Shown here: positions 25,031 to 34,856 of the stretch, piece after piece
Layout: each line of letters begins with the position of its first letter
How positions within the stretch are numbered: the first letter of the stretch is position 1
NCBI RefSeq assembly: GCF_018588945.1
Contig: NZ_JAFIWA010000002.1
Coordinates: forward strand, 248,001 to 312,000
Reading direction: 5' to 3'
From: Microbacterium flavescens
GTDB lineage: Bacteria > Actinomycetota > Actinomycetes > Actinomycetales > Microbacteriaceae
Length of the DNA: 64,000 nt
Program-made: the position numbers and the translations under genes
The notes under the pieces: model-generated
Database searches by the model: none
Seen by the model: only the letters and a program-made list of their open reading frames with translations
What the model was told of the DNA's origin: nothing

Positions 25031-25036
25031 TACATT
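25031..25036 (+). promoter_or_regulatory. -10 box upstream of the EamA gene
   Basis: TACATT, then 7 nt, then GTG 25044, which opens a 12-codon frame. Transcripts would begin at or next to that GTG. Confidence 0.5.
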
Positions 25037-25043
25037 GGCAGTC

Positions 25044-25082
25044 GTGCGCGTCGCGACGATCTCCGGCGCTGGGCATCCTTGA
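25044..25082 (+). CDS. Possible 12-aa leaderless leader peptide
   Basis: GTG 25044 is placed 7 nt after TACATT, exactly like the leaderless genes of this window, and reads MRVATISGAGHP before TGA 25080-25082. The EamA gene starts 18 nt further on with its own GGAAGAG site. Either this is a translated leader affecting the transporter, or chance. The peptide has no run of one amino acid that would suggest classical attenuation. Confidence 0.3.
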   Translation: MRVATISGAGHP

Positions 25083-25099
25083 GCGATGGAAGAGACGAC

Positions 25100-26053
25100 G
25101 TGAACGGCATCATCCAGCGGTTCGACGCCCGGGCGTGGGTGCTGTTCGCGATCATGGCGCTGGTGTGGGGCATCCCCTACCTCTTCATCAAGGTGGCCGT
25201 CGACTCCTACTCGCCCGCCGCCGTCGTGGCGGGGCGCACGCTCATCGGGGCTGTCATCCTGCTCCCGTTCGCCCTGCGCCAGAAGGCGCTGCGCCCCGCG
25301 ATGTCGAGGATCGGCTGGGTGCTCGCGTTCGGGGCGATCGAGATGGCGGGGCCGTTCCTCCTGCTCGGGCACGCCGAGCAGACCCTGCCCTCGGGGCTGA
25401 CCGGCCTGCTGGTGGCGACGGTGCCGCTCTTCGCCGCGGTGATCGCGCTCGGCGGAGGCGACCGATCGGTGCTGCGTCCTCTCCGGGCGGTCGGCCTGTT
25501 CGTGGGGTTCATCGGCGTCGCCGTCGTCGTCATGGGGCCCGGACTCGCCGTCGAAGGCGGGGGAGGGCTGATCGCGATCGGCGAGGTGCTCCTCGTGGCG
25601 CTCCTCTATGCGATCGCGCCGTTCATCATCGCGCGCAAGCTGCACGACGTCCCCTCGCTCGGCACGATCACGCTCTCACTCCTCGCGGTCGGCATCTTCT
25701 ACCTGCCGATCGGGCTGCTCACCCAGCACGAGGTGCCGACGCTCGACAGCACGATGGCACTCATCGCCCTCGGCGTCGTGTGCACGGCCGTCGCGTTCAT
25801 CGTGTTCTTCGCGCTCATCGCCCGTGTCGGCCCCGTCCGCGCGCCGCTGTTCACGTACGTCAATCCCGTCGTTGCGATCATCCTCGGCACGATCATCCTC
25901 GGGGAGAGCCTCACCATCGGGCTGCTCATCGGCTTCCCGCTCGTCATCCTGGGGTGCTGGCTCGCGGCCACCGGCGGAACCGTCCGTCCGCCGCGCCAGG
26001 TCGAGCGCGAGCCCGAGGTCGAGGCCGAACTGCCGCCCGTCGCTCCCGGCTGA
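25100..26053 (+). CDS. EamA/DMT-family transporter
   Basis: 317 aa with ten hydrophobic segments in two EamA halves (first from about residue 9, second from about 155 with LIAIGEVLLVALLYAIAPFIIARKL). The conserved GIPYLFIKVAV and YVNPVVAIILGTIILGE motifs are present. It exports or imports a small metabolite of unknown identity. GTG 25100 has GGAAGAG (25088-25094) 5 nt upstream; TTG 25079 would add seven residues and overlap the upstream 12-codon frame. The C-terminal 25 residues are charged and cytoplasmic. Confidence 0.85.
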   Translation: MNGIIQRFDARAWVLFAIMALVWGIPYLFIKVAVDSYSPAAVVAGRTLIGAVILLPFALRQKALRPAMSRIGWVLAFGAIEMAGPFLLLGHAEQTLPSGLTGLLVATVPLFAAVIALGGGDRSVLRPLRAVGLFVGFIGVAVVVMGPGLAVEGGGGLIAIGEVLLVALLYAIAPFIIARKLHDVPSLGTITLSLLAVGIFYLPIGLLTQHEVPTLDSTMALIALGVVCTAVAFIVFFALIARVGPVRAPLFTYVNPVVAIILGTIILGESLTIGLLIGFPLVILGCWLAATGGTVRPPRQVEREPEVEAELPPVAPG

Positions 26054-26073
26054 TCGTCACCGAGTCGACCGCG

Positions 26074-26562
26074 TCAGCGCAGCACTTCGACGAGGGCCAC
26101 CCACGAGACCATGATCGCCGACACGATGGCGAGCAATGAAGCGACCGCCGCGACCAACAGGCCGCCGGAGGCGCCCAGCACGATCATCGTCGCCGCGACG
26201 GCGTAAGCCACCACCGGCGCGAACCCCAGCGCCGACTTGAAGAACCGGCCCACGTGCTCGGGCGCGGGGTCGCGCGCGATCGTGATGGCGGCGTGCACCT
26301 GGAAAGCGGCCGCCGCGATCGCGCCGGCCGCGATGGTGACGCCGTACCAGATTGTCGCCATATCGGGCACGAGGCCCAGACCGGTGACGACGATCGCCAG
26401 CACGAGAGCGGCGATCGCGGCTCCCAGTCGGGAGGTGAGGGTGTTGGACTTGATGATCTCTGCGATGTTGACGCTCGATGCGACGATCACGAGACCGGCC
26501 AGGGCGGCGGTGGCGCCCACCATCGCGACGTTGAACTCCGACCACGCCTCCAGTTGGTCCAT
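26074..26562 (-). CDS. Four-helix membrane protein of unknown function
   Basis: 162 aa with four hydrophobic segments (about 12-32, 44-65, 70-95 and 115-155). No known domain is recognised. It is convergent with the EamA gene and divergent from lysC. The start at 26562 is supported by a reverse-strand TAGCAT box 6 nt upstream. A similar small membrane protein is common in actinobacterial genomes (recalled), but no role is known to me. Confidence 0.75.
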   Translation of the reverse strand: MDQLEAWSEFNVAMVGATAALAGLVIVASSVNIAEIIKSNTLTSRLGAAIAALVLAIVVTGLGLVPDMATIWYGVTIAAGAIAAAAFQVHAAITIARDPAPEHVGRFFKSALGFAPVVAYAVAATMIVLGASGGLLVAAVASLLAIVSAIMVSWVALVEVLR

Positions 26563-26568
26563 GCCCGG

Positions 26569-26574
26569 ATGCTA
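26569..26574 (-). promoter_or_regulatory. -10 box, leaderless promoter of the membrane protein
   Basis: TAGCAT read on the reverse strand, 6 nt before ATG 26562. Confidence 0.55.
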
Positions 26575-26631
26575 TCGCCCGCGGGCGGCGCGGTGACTCG
26601 TCACATGGCGGGGGAGGAATCAGCGCGTCCG

Positions 26632-26637
26632 TAAGAT
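26632..26637 (+). promoter_or_regulatory. -10 box of lysC
   Basis: TAAGAT, giving a 5' untranslated leader of about 68 nt before GTG 26712, unlike the leaderless genes nearby. Confidence 0.45.
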
Positions 26638-26711
26638 GGAGGCTCGGGTGCGGCATCCGATCGCTCCTGTCAGTCTTGCGTGCCGCACCGCGGCATTTCG
26701 GGGAGTTCCAC

Positions 26712-27998
26712 GTGGCGCTGATCGTCCAGAAGTACGGCGGGTCGTCGGTCGCGGATGCCGAGAGCATCAAGCGCGTCGCCAAGCGCATCGTCGATGCGCG
26801 CCGTGCCGGGCACGACGTCGTCGTCGCCGTGAGCGCCATGGGCGACACGACCGACGAGCTGCTCGACCTCGCCGCGCAGGTCGCGCCGATCCCGGCTCCG
26901 CGCGAGCTGGACATGCTCCTCTCGAGCGGTGAGCGCATCTCGATGGCGCTGCTGGCGATGGCGATCCACTCGATGGGCTTCGAGGCGCGCTCGTTCACGG
27001 GCTCGCAGGCGGGCATGATCACGGATGCCACGCACGGCGCGGCCCGGATCGTCGACGTGACCCCGATCCGGCTGCGCGAGGCGCTCGACGAGGGCGCGAT
27101 CGTCATCGTCGCCGGCTTCCAGGGCTTCAATCGCGACACCCGCGACATCACCACGCTGGGTCGCGGCGGCTCCGACACGACCGCCGTCGCCCTCGCGGCG
27201 GCGCTCCAGGCCGACGTGTGCGAGATCTACAGCGATGTCGACGGCATCTTCACGGCAGACCCGCGCGTCGTGCAGAAGGCCCGCAAGCTCGGCGTCGTCT
27301 CGGCGGAGGAGATGCTCGAGCTCGCCGCCAACGGCGCGAAGGTGCTGTACATCCGCGCCGTGGAGTACGCGCGCCGGCACGGTGTGCTCATCCACGCCCG
27401 ATCGACGTTCAGCTCGAGCGTCGGCACCTACGTTCTCGGCCCGGGGATGACGCTCCCCGACGGCGCAAAGGGAGAAGACATGGAAGAGCCGATCGTCGCG
27501 GGAGTCGCGACCGACCTCAGCCAGGCCAAGATCACGGTCATCGGCGTGCCCGACGTGCCCGGCAAGGCTGCCGAGATCTTCAAGGTCGTGGCCAAGTCCG
27601 GCGCCAACGTCGACATGATCGTCCAGAACGTGTCGGCGGCCGCGACAGGGCGCACCGACATCTCGTTCACCCTGCCCAAGACCGACGCCGCCACGGCCCT
27701 CAAGGCGCTCGCCGGCGACCAGGCCGAGATCGGCTTCCAGAGCCTCGTGCACGACGACCAGATCGGCAAGCTCTCGGTGGTCGGCGCGGGCATGCGCACC
27801 CACTCGGGCGTCTCTGCGACGCTCTTCGAGGCGCTGAGCGTGTCGGGCATCAACATCGAGATGATCTCCACCTCCGAGATCCGGATCTCGGTCGTGGTGC
27901 GCGGCGACGATCTCGCCGAGGCCGCTCGCGTCGTGCACACCGCCTACGGCCTCGACGGCGACGGCGACGCCGTCGTGCACGCCGGCACCGGCCGCTGA
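26712..27998 (+). CDS. lysC: Aspartate kinase
   Basis: 428 aa. The catalytic domain starts with [11 protein letters not shown] and includes [36 protein letters not shown]; two ACT domains (about 265-340 and 345-420) provide feedback control by lysine/threonine. It phosphorylates aspartate, the first step to lysine, threonine, methionine and diaminopimelate. GTG 26712 follows GGGGAG (26700-26705) at 6 nt. An internal ATG at 27480 with a good ribosome site yields the regulatory beta subunit. asd, usually adjacent, is 1.4 kb downstream beyond a TetR/RibD-like pair. Confidence 0.95.
   Translation: MALIVQKYGGSSVADAESIKRVAKRIVDARRAGHDVVVAVSAMGDTTDELLDLAAQVAPIPAPRELDMLLSSGERISMALLAMAIHSMGFEARSFTGSQAGMITDATHGAARIVDVTPIRLREALDEGAIVIVAGFQGFNRDTRDITTLGRGGSDTTAVALAAALQADVCEIYSDVDGIFTADPRVVQKARKLGVVSAEEMLELAANGAKVLYIRAVEYARRHGVLIHARSTFSSSVGTYVLGPGMTLPDGAKGEDMEEPIVAGVATDLSQAKITVIGVPDVPGKAAEIFKVVAKSGANVDMIVQNVSAAATGRTDISFTLPKTDAATALKALAGDQAEIGFQSLVHDDQIGKLSVVGAGMRTHSGVSATLFEALSVSGINIEMISTSEIRISVVVRGDDLAEAARVVHTAYGLDGDGDAVVHAGTGR
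27480..27998 (+). CDS. Aspartate kinase beta subunit (internal start within lysC)
   Basis: ATG 27480 ([20 protein letters not shown]) is preceded by AAAGGAGAA (27467-27475), far stronger than expected by chance inside a gene. The 172-residue product equals the two ACT domains. This matches the known alpha2beta2 aspartate kinases of Corynebacterium and Bacillus, in which the beta chain is made from an internal start. Confidence 0.8.
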   Translation: MEEPIVAGVATDLSQAKITVIGVPDVPGKAAEIFKVVAKSGANVDMIVQNVSAAATGRTDISFTLPKTDAATALKALAGDQAEIGFQSLVHDDQIGKLSVVGAGMRTHSGVSATLFEALSVSGINIEMISTSEIRISVVVRGDDLAEAARVVHTAYGLDGDGDAVVHAGTGR

Positions 27999-28020
27999 CT
28001 CCGGCTTCGGCCCTACGACC

Positions 28021-28602
28021 TCACGGCGACATCCGGTCGCGGAGAAGCCCCGCGACGAAGGCGTCGACGACCGTGTCGGTGGAGGTCTCGGCGTCGATCG
28101 GCAACGTGAGCCGGTCGAGGATCAATCCGTCGATCGCGTAGTGGAACAGTGCGATGTCGAAGGCGTCCCCGGGGAGGCCAGCGTTGCGGTTGAAGGCGAC
28201 GTCGGCCTCGAAGCCCGCACGTATCCACTGACCCAGGCGGTCGGCGACCATGGGATTGCGTGCCGCTTCGAGACGCAGCGTGAACAGTGCGAGTGTGACC
28301 TGCCGGTCGCCCAGCAGTCGGCGCACGATGTCGCGCAGGTAGTCCGCGAAGAGCGCGGTCCCGGGGGTGCGCGCAGCCAATTCCTGGTGCACTTCCGCGG
28401 ACGGGGTGAGCCTTTGGCCGATCTGCGCGACGATCGCGTCGATCAGGGCGTCTCGCGACCGGAAGTAATTGGACGCCGTGCCCAGAGGTGCACCCGCGCG
28501 CACATCGACGGCGCGGTGTGTCAAGCCACGCATCCCTTCGTCGGCGACGACCGCGATGGCAGCGTCAGCCAACTGTTCACGGCGGGCATTGTTCCGGGCC
28601 AT
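28021..28602 (-). CDS. TetR-family transcriptional regulator
   Basis: 193 aa. The N-terminal helix-turn-helix is clear (EQLADAAIAVVADEGMRGLTHRAVDVRAGAPLGTASNYFRSRDALIDAIV). The C-terminal ligand domain is not assignable. It diverges from the RibD-like gene with 96 bp between; both sides carry a matching 16-bp palindrome, so it probably represses itself and its neighbour. ATG 28602 is 6 nt after a TACAGT box, so the mRNA is probably leaderless. Confidence 0.88.
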   Translation of the reverse strand: MARNNARREQLADAAIAVVADEGMRGLTHRAVDVRAGAPLGTASNYFRSRDALIDAIVAQIGQRLTPSAEVHQELAARTPGTALFADYLRDIVRRLLGDRQVTLALFTLRLEAARNPMVADRLGQWIRAGFEADVAFNRNAGLPGDAFDIALFHYAIDGLILDRLTLPIDAETSTDTVVDAFVAGLLRDRMSP

Positions 28603-28608
28603 GCGTGC

Positions 28609-28614
28609 ACTGTA
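28609..28614 (-). promoter_or_regulatory. -10 box of the tetR gene
   Basis: TACAGT on the reverse strand; the -35 position falls inside operator 28622-28637. Confidence 0.55.
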
Positions 28615-28621
28615 TCCGATT

Positions 28622-28637
28622 CACGACAAGTGTTGTG
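28622..28637. promoter_or_regulatory. TetR operator O1
   Basis: CACGACAAGTGTTGTG, a 16-bp near-palindrome flanked by TT/AA. It overlaps the -35 region of the tetR promoter. Confidence 0.7.
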
Positions 28638-28672
28638 AATGCCGTCGCAGTTCGCTACGGTGATCGGATAAC

Positions 28673-28688
28673 CACAACATCTGTCGTG
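28673..28688. promoter_or_regulatory. TetR operator O2
   Basis: CACAACATCTGTCGTG, sharing consensus CACRACA-N2-TGTYGTG with O1, centred 51 bp from it. It ends 10 bp before the ATG of the RibD-like gene and should block its transcription. Confidence 0.7.
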
Positions 28689-28698
28689 AAAGAGAATC

Positions 28699-29268
28699 AT
28701 GCGAGAACTCGTCTACTACGTCGCCGTCAGCCTGGACGGCCGGATCGCTTCGCCCACGCACGGCTTCGAGTCCTTCCTGGCGGAGGGCGACCATGCGGCG
28801 GTCCTCACCCCCGAGTGGGGCGACACCATCCCGGAGCCGATCCATCGGGCTCTCGGGCTCGACGTTCGTCGGGGCTCCCTCTCCACCGTGCTGATGGGCT
28901 GGAACACCTATGCAGTGGGTCTTCCCGAGATGCCGAGCCCGTACTCGCACCTCGAGCAGATCGTGTTCTCGCGCACGCGAACGGCGGCGGCGGGAGCAGG
29001 CGGCGTCCGGATCACCGACGACGACCCCCGGGAGGTCGTCACCGCGCTCAAGCAGCAGAGCGGCGGCGACATCTGGCTGTGCGGAGGAGGCGTGCTGGCG
29101 GCACAGCTCGTGGATCACATAGATCGCCTGGTGCTGAAGGTGAACCCGTTCGTCTTCGGAGACGGCATCCCCCTGTTCGCGGGGGAGTACCTGCCCACCA
29201 GGTTCGCGCTGGAACGCTCCCGAGCGTTCGAGTCGGGCGTCGTCGTGAACGAGTACCGCAGACGGTAA
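28699..29268 (+). CDS. Dihydrofolate reductase-like (RibD C-terminal domain) protein
   Basis: 189 aa, a single RibD_C domain: start YYVAVSLDGRIA, the VLMGWNTYAV segment, and the nucleotide-binding WLCGGGVLAAQLV. Proteins of this stand-alone type are NAD(P)H-dependent reductases with mostly unknown substrates; many sit beside a TetR regulator. ATG 28699 follows AAAGAGA closely. Control by the divergent TetR protein is inferred from the operators. The pair separates lysC from asd. Confidence 0.85.
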   Translation: MRELVYYVAVSLDGRIASPTHGFESFLAEGDHAAVLTPEWGDTIPEPIHRALGLDVRRGSLSTVLMGWNTYAVGLPEMPSPYSHLEQIVFSRTRTAAAGAGGVRITDDDPREVVTALKQQSGGDIWLCGGGVLAAQLVDHIDRLVLKVNPFVFGDGIPLFAGEYLPTRFALERSRAFESGVVVNEYRRR

Positions 29269-29297
29269 CGGCGGAGCTCGCCGCTTCGGCGGGGCGG

Positions 29298-30443
<1,146 letters not shown>

Positions 30444-30536
30444 GGAGCGGCATCCGCTCCCTTGATCGGTCTGCAAGAAGTGGCATTCTTTCACGATGAG
30501 ACGCCGCCCACGGTCGGAGGCGGTGTCGTCCCGAAC

Positions 30537-30542
30537 TAGACT
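30537..30542 (+). promoter_or_regulatory. -10 box, leaderless promoter of mqo
   Basis: TAGACT, then 6 nt, then GTG 30549. Confidence 0.6.
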
Positions 30543-30548
30543 CGTCGG

Positions 30549-32069
30549 GTGACCGAAACGCACGACGCCCTGCCCAACCCCGACGACAGCGACCTGCCCG
30601 ACGGCACCGTCGATGTCCTGCTCATCGGCGGCGGGATCATGAGCGCGACGCTCGGCACCCTGCTGCAGGAGCTGCAGCCGACGTGGAAGATCGCCGTCTT
30701 CGAGCGGCTCCACGACGTCGCGCTCGAGAGCTCGAACGCCTGGAACAACGCGGGCACCGGCCACGCCGCACTGTGCGAGCTCAACTACACGCCCGAGGGC
30801 AAGGACGGCTCCGTCGACCCCGCGAAGGCCATCTCGATCAACGAGCAGTTCCAGCAGAGCCGGCAGTTCTGGTCGTCCCTCGTCGAGGAGGGCGTGCTCG
30901 ACGCCCCGTCGACATTCATCAACTCGGCGCCGCACATGACGTTCGTGCGAGGCGAGAAGGACGTCGCCTTCCTCAAGAAGCGCTACGAGGCGCTCCGCGA
31001 GCAGCCGCTCTTCGCCGGCATCGAGTACAGCGAGGACTCGCGCGTCATCAACAAGTGGGCGCCGCTGCTCATGCAGAAGCGCCGCAAAGGTGAGCCGTTC
31101 GCGGCGACCCGGGTGCCCGCCGGCACCGACGTCGACTTCGGCGCCCTGACCCGCCAGCTGTTCGATCATCTCGCCGAGAACGGCGCCGACGTGCGCACGA
31201 ACACCGAGGCGCGTCGCCTCAAGCGCCTCCCCGACGGCTCGTGGCGGGTGAAGTTCCGCCGCACGATCGGCCGCACGCCGGGCGAGATCCGCGCGAAGTT
31301 CGTCTTCGTCGGTGCGGGCGGCTGGGCGCTCAAGCTGCTGCAGCGCTCGGGCATTCCCGAGATCTCCGGCTACGGCGTCTTCCCGATCGGCGGCCAGTTC
31401 CTCAAGACGACCAATCCCGCCCTGGTCGCCCAGCACAAGGCCAAGGTGTACTCGCAGGCCTCGGTGGGCGCTCCGCCCATGTCGGTGCCGCATCTCGACA
31501 CGCGCGTCGTCGACGGCGAGGCATCCCTCCTCTTCGGGCCCTTCGCGACGTTCAGCCCGAAGTTCCTCAAGAACGGATCGCTGTTCGACATCGTCGGACA
31601 GGTGCGCCCGGGCAACCTCGGCCCGATGCTGAAGGTCGCCTGGGACAACCCGTCGCTCATCACCTACCTCGTCGGCGAGCTGGTGAAGAACCACGCCAAG
31701 AAGGTCGACAGTCTCCGCACCTTCATGCCGACCGCCAAGGACGAGGACTGGGAGCTCATCCAGGCCGGTCAGCGTGCGCAGGTGATGAAGAAGGACCCGG
31801 AGAAGGGCGGCATCCTGCAGTTCGGCACGGAGGTCGTCACCGGCGCCGACGGCACGATCGCCGGACTCCTGGGCGCCTCACCCGGAGCCTCGACCGCGGT
31901 GTCGATCATGCTGGGCCTGCTGAAGACGTGCTTCCCGGAGCAGGTCGGCGATTGGGAGCCGCGCCTGCGCGAGCTGATCCCGAGCTACGGCGACACGCTG
32001 AACGCGCGTCCCGACGCTGCCGAAGAGGTGCTCAGCGAGACCGCCGAGACCCTCGCTCTCACGGCGTAG
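30549..32069 (+). CDS. mqo: Malate:quinone oxidoreductase
   Basis: 506 aa. The FAD-binding motif is [22 protein letters not shown], followed by the family signatures [23 protein letters not shown] and [14 protein letters not shown], and the C-terminal [23 protein letters not shown]. It is a peripheral membrane flavoenzyme that oxidises malate to oxaloacetate and reduces menaquinone or ubiquinone. Length and motifs are typical. It is monocistronic on the evidence of its own leaderless promoter and that of the next gene. Confidence 0.96.
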   Translation: MTETHDALPNPDDSDLPDGTVDVLLIGGGIMSATLGTLLQELQPTWKIAVFERLHDVALESSNAWNNAGTGHAALCELNYTPEGKDGSVDPAKAISINEQFQQSRQFWSSLVEEGVLDAPSTFINSAPHMTFVRGEKDVAFLKKRYEALREQPLFAGIEYSEDSRVINKWAPLLMQKRRKGEPFAATRVPAGTDVDFGALTRQLFDHLAENGADVRTNTEARRLKRLPDGSWRVKFRRTIGRTPGEIRAKFVFVGAGGWALKLLQRSGIPEISGYGVFPIGGQFLKTTNPALVAQHKAKVYSQASVGAPPMSVPHLDTRVVDGEASLLFGPFATFSPKFLKNGSLFDIVGQVRPGNLGPMLKVAWDNPSLITYLVGELVKNHAKKVDSLRTFMPTAKDEDWELIQAGQRAQVMKKDPEKGGILQFGTEVVTGADGTIAGLLGASPGASTAVSIMLGLLKTCFPEQVGDWEPRLRELIPSYGDTLNARPDAAEEVLSETAETLALTA

Positions 32070-32105
32070 GGGCGTCACCGCCGCGGTTCGCGATCCGGCT
32101 GGCCC

Positions 32106-32111
32106 TATCGT
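32106..32111 (+). promoter_or_regulatory. -10 box, leaderless promoter of the DUF2207 gene
   Basis: TATCGT, then 7 nt, then ATG 32119. The box would overlap an alternative GTG start at 32110, which argues for the ATG. Confidence 0.5.
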
Positions 32112-32118
32112 GGGGAGC

Positions 32119-34158
32119 ATGCGGCTCGGGGAACGCCTGACCTGGCGCACGGCTGCGCTGGCTGTCGTCGTCGTCGGCGCGATCCTCGCTGCGCTCCTCG
32201 CCCTCGCCGTCACGCACCCGCGAAGCGACCCCGCCGCGCTCGCGGGGCGCGGCGCCGAGCGCGGTGCCCAGGCGGCCCTCGGCGCCCAGGCGGCGGGCTC
32301 CGTCGACGACTTCACCTTCGACTCCTTCTCGGCGGACTACTGGCTGGCTCGCGCCGCCGACGGCGGCAGCCGGCTCGTCACGACCGAGACGATCGTGGCC
32401 CGGTTCCCCGAGTTCGACCATAACAAGGGCATCGTGCGGGCTCTGCCCCGCATCGACAGCGGCCTCGACCTCAGCACCCAGGTCCTCGACGTGACGGGCG
32501 CCGACGGGGCACCCATCCCGTGGTGGACCGAGCGCGACGAGGACTGGGTCTACGTCCTCACCGGCGATGACGACTACGTCCGCGGTGCGCAGACCTACGT
32601 GATCACCTATCTGCAGCGCGACGTCGTGCTCCGCTACGACGACACCGACGCGGACGAGTTCTACTGGGACACCGTCGGCACCGATCACGCGCAGCCCTTC
32701 GGCGAGGTGAGGGCGCGGGTCCACGTCGCCGGGGACGCGGCATCCGGTCTGCTCGAGGGCCGTGCGTTCTGCTACACCGGTCTTGCCGGGTCGACCGAGC
32801 AATGTGCGATGGAGGGTCCTGCCCCCGACACGGCCTGGCCCGCCGTCGCCTCGCTCTGGCTGGGTCTGCCGACGCCGGAGGTGCGGGATGCCGGGGCCGT
32901 CGTCTTCACCGCAGGTGACGAGTCGCTCGGACCGCACGAGAACGTCACCCTCGCCCTCGGATTCGCGCAGGGCACGTTCGCGGCGCCGTCGCCGCCGCCG
33001 CCGCCGCCGTACCCGTGGTGGCAGTGGATCCTCCCGGTCCTCCCGCTGTCGGCCGGAGTCGGGGGCCTGGTCTTCGTCCTGGTCGTCAGAGCCGCCGCGC
33101 GCCGCAATCCCGACGACTCACCGGTGCTGGTGCAGTACACCCCGCCCGCGGACGAGTCGGTCACGCTGTCGGCCGGCGTCCTCGATGTGCCCGAGCGGGC
33201 TCTCGCCGCGCACGTGGTCGACCTGGCGGTGCGCGACAAGATCGAGATCCGTGCGGCGGGGGAGCGCGACGAGCCCGAGGACTTCCACCTGGTGCTGGTC
33301 CATCGCGGCGGGCTGCAGCACGACGATCGTCGTGTGGTCGACACGCTGTTCGGGAAGGATGCCGCACCCGGCGCGGATCTCGATCTGGGCGCCTTCGCGC
33401 GCAAGCCGCCGAGCCGCGCGGTCACCTACGTGCGCCGCATCGACACCTTCACCACTCAGCGCGGCTACCGCTCGCCACTGCCGTCGTGGATCGCCTCGGT
33501 GCGCGGTGCCGTGCAGTACAGCGGCATGGTCCTGTCGCTCCTGCTGATCTTCGTCGGCGACGGATCATGGGAGGTGCTGGCACCCCTCGGGGCGGCAGGC
33601 AGCCTGCTGTACATCGTCGCGATCGCGAGCGGCTTCTTCGCTTCCTTCGCCCTGCCGCTGATCTCGACACCGACGACCGTGCTCACCCGCGCCGGCGGGA
33701 TACACCGCACGTACCTCGAGGGAATCCGCGCCTACCTCCGCCTGGCGGAGGAGGAGCGTCTGCGGGCGGCGCAGTCGCCGCGCACAGCCGACCTGGTGTC
33801 GGCGGGAGTGCGGGCCTTCGGGGAGGTGCCGAACGCGCCGGGCGCCGATGTGGTGAACGTCTACGAGCGCCTGCTGCCCTACGCGGTGCTGTTCGGCATG
33901 GAGCGTGAGTGGGTCGACGTCATCCGCAGCGCCGCGCCGGGCGTCACGGACTCCGCTCCGCTGTTCGACGCGGTGACGTCCAACGCGCTGTCCGACGCGT
34001 CGCGCTCGATCGGTCGACTCGCCGCGACTCCCGTCTCGAGCGGCCGCTCCAGCGGAAGCAGTTCGTCGTCGCGGTCGAGCTGGTCATCGTCGGGTGGATC
34101 GTCCGGTGGCGGCTTCTCCGGCGGAGGCGGTGGCGGCGGCGGGTTCGGCGGTCGCTGA
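32119..34158 (+). CDS. DUF2207 membrane protein
   Basis: 679 aa. A signal-like first membrane helix (about 10-33), an extracytoplasmic beta-rich domain (about 60-285), a Pro run before a second helix (about 300-325), a cytoplasmic segment, two more helices (about 465-520) and a C-terminal cytoplasmic domain ending in a Ser-rich then Gly-rich tail ([18 protein letters not shown]). This is the typical architecture of DUF2207 proteins, whose function is unknown; the glycine-rich tail is common to them. The upstream and downstream genes have their own promoters. Confidence 0.85.
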   Translation: MRLGERLTWRTAALAVVVVGAILAALLALAVTHPRSDPAALAGRGAERGAQAALGAQAAGSVDDFTFDSFSADYWLARAADGGSRLVTTETIVARFPEFDHNKGIVRALPRIDSGLDLSTQVLDVTGADGAPIPWWTERDEDWVYVLTGDDDYVRGAQTYVITYLQRDVVLRYDDTDADEFYWDTVGTDHAQPFGEVRARVHVAGDAASGLLEGRAFCYTGLAGSTEQCAMEGPAPDTAWPAVASLWLGLPTPEVRDAGAVVFTAGDESLGPHENVTLALGFAQGTFAAPSPPPPPPYPWWQWILPVLPLSAGVGGLVFVLVVRAAARRNPDDSPVLVQYTPPADESVTLSAGVLDVPERALAAHVVDLAVRDKIEIRAAGERDEPEDFHLVLVHRGGLQHDDRRVVDTLFGKDAAPGADLDLGAFARKPPSRAVTYVRRIDTFTTQRGYRSPLPSWIASVRGAVQYSGMVLSLLLIFVGDGSWEVLAPLGAAGSLLYIVAIASGFFASFALPLISTPTTVLTRAGGIHRTYLEGIRAYLRLAEEERLRAAQSPRTADLVSAGVRAFGEVPNAPGADVVNVYERLLPYAVLFGMEREWVDVIRSAAPGVTDSAPLFDAVTSNALSDASRSIGRLAATPVSSGRSSGSSSSSRSSWSSSGGSSGGGFSGGGGGGGGFGGR

Positions 34159-34164
34159 CTTCCG

Positions 34165-34170
34165 TAGACT
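34165..34170 (+). promoter_or_regulatory. -10 box, leaderless promoter of tdk
   Basis: TAGACT, then 6 nt, then GTG 34177. Confidence 0.6.
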
Positions 34171-34176
34171 CACCGG

Positions 34177-34836
34177 GTGGCAAAACTGTACTTCCGCTAC
34201 GGCGCGATGAACTCCGGCAAGTCGACGTCACTGCTGCAGGCCGCGTACAACTACGAAGAGCGCGGGCAGCACGTCCTGCTCGCCAAGCCCGAGATCGACA
34301 CCAAGGGCGCCGACCAGATCGACAGCAGGCTCGGCGTGAAGCGCACAGTCGACTTCCTCATCACCCCTGACGCCGACCTGCGGGTGCTCTTCGCCGAGCA
34401 CCGCGCGCGGGTGCGAGCGCAGGCCGAGGACGCGCTCATCCCGGAGTCCGCCGCGACCGGCGCTGCGCCCGATGTGGCGTGTCTGCTCATCGACGAAGCA
34501 CAGTTCCTCACGCCCACGCAGGTCGAGGACCTGTTGCGCATCGTCGTGCTCGACAGGGTTCCCGTGCTGGCATACGGCATCCGCACCGACTTCCAGACCC
34601 AGGCGTTCCCGGGCTCGCGGCGGCTGCTCGAGCTCGCCCACAGCCTCGAGGAGCTCAAGACGATCTGCCGCTGCGGCCGAAAGGCGCTCTTCAATGCGCG
34701 GCTCGTCGGAGGCCGCTTCGTCTTCGACGGCAGCCAGGTCGCGATCGACGAGCTCTCGGCGGATCGGGTGACCTACGAGTCGATGTGCGCCGAGTGCTAC
34801 CTGCGCGAGTCCGGCGGCCGCATCGCCGGCTCCTGA
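34177..34836 (+). CDS. tdk: Thymidine kinase
   Basis: 219 aa, type II (TK1-like). P-loop GAMNSGKST (9-17), Walker B CLLIDEAQFLT with the catalytic glutamate nearby, lasso region YGIRTDFQTQAFPGSRRLLELA, and zinc cysteines in TICRCG and CAECY. It phosphorylates thymidine for salvage. GTG 34177 is fixed by the upstream TAGACT box. Confidence 0.95.
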   Translation: MAKLYFRYGAMNSGKSTSLLQAAYNYEERGQHVLLAKPEIDTKGADQIDSRLGVKRTVDFLITPDADLRVLFAEHRARVRAQAEDALIPESAATGAAPDVACLLIDEAQFLTPTQVEDLLRIVVLDRVPVLAYGIRTDFQTQAFPGSRRLLELAHSLEELKTICRCGRKALFNARLVGGRFVFDGSQVAIDELSADRVTYESMCAECYLRESGGRIAGS

Positions 34837-34844
34837 CGCCCGCG

Positions 34845-34850
34845 TAGGCT
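34845..34850 (+). promoter_or_regulatory. -10 box, leaderless promoter of galE
   Basis: TAGGCT, then 6 nt, then ATG 34857. Confidence 0.6.
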
Positions 34851-34856
34851 GGTTTC

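Noticed and set aside
22211-25645. A 1144-codon open frame antisense to dnaX-recR and similar long antisense frames (19162-22302, 16030-17724, 42851-45706).
   Set aside because: They are mirrors of high-GC codon bias opposite well-identified genes, rich in Arg/Gly/Asp/His repeats, with no domain or ribosome site.
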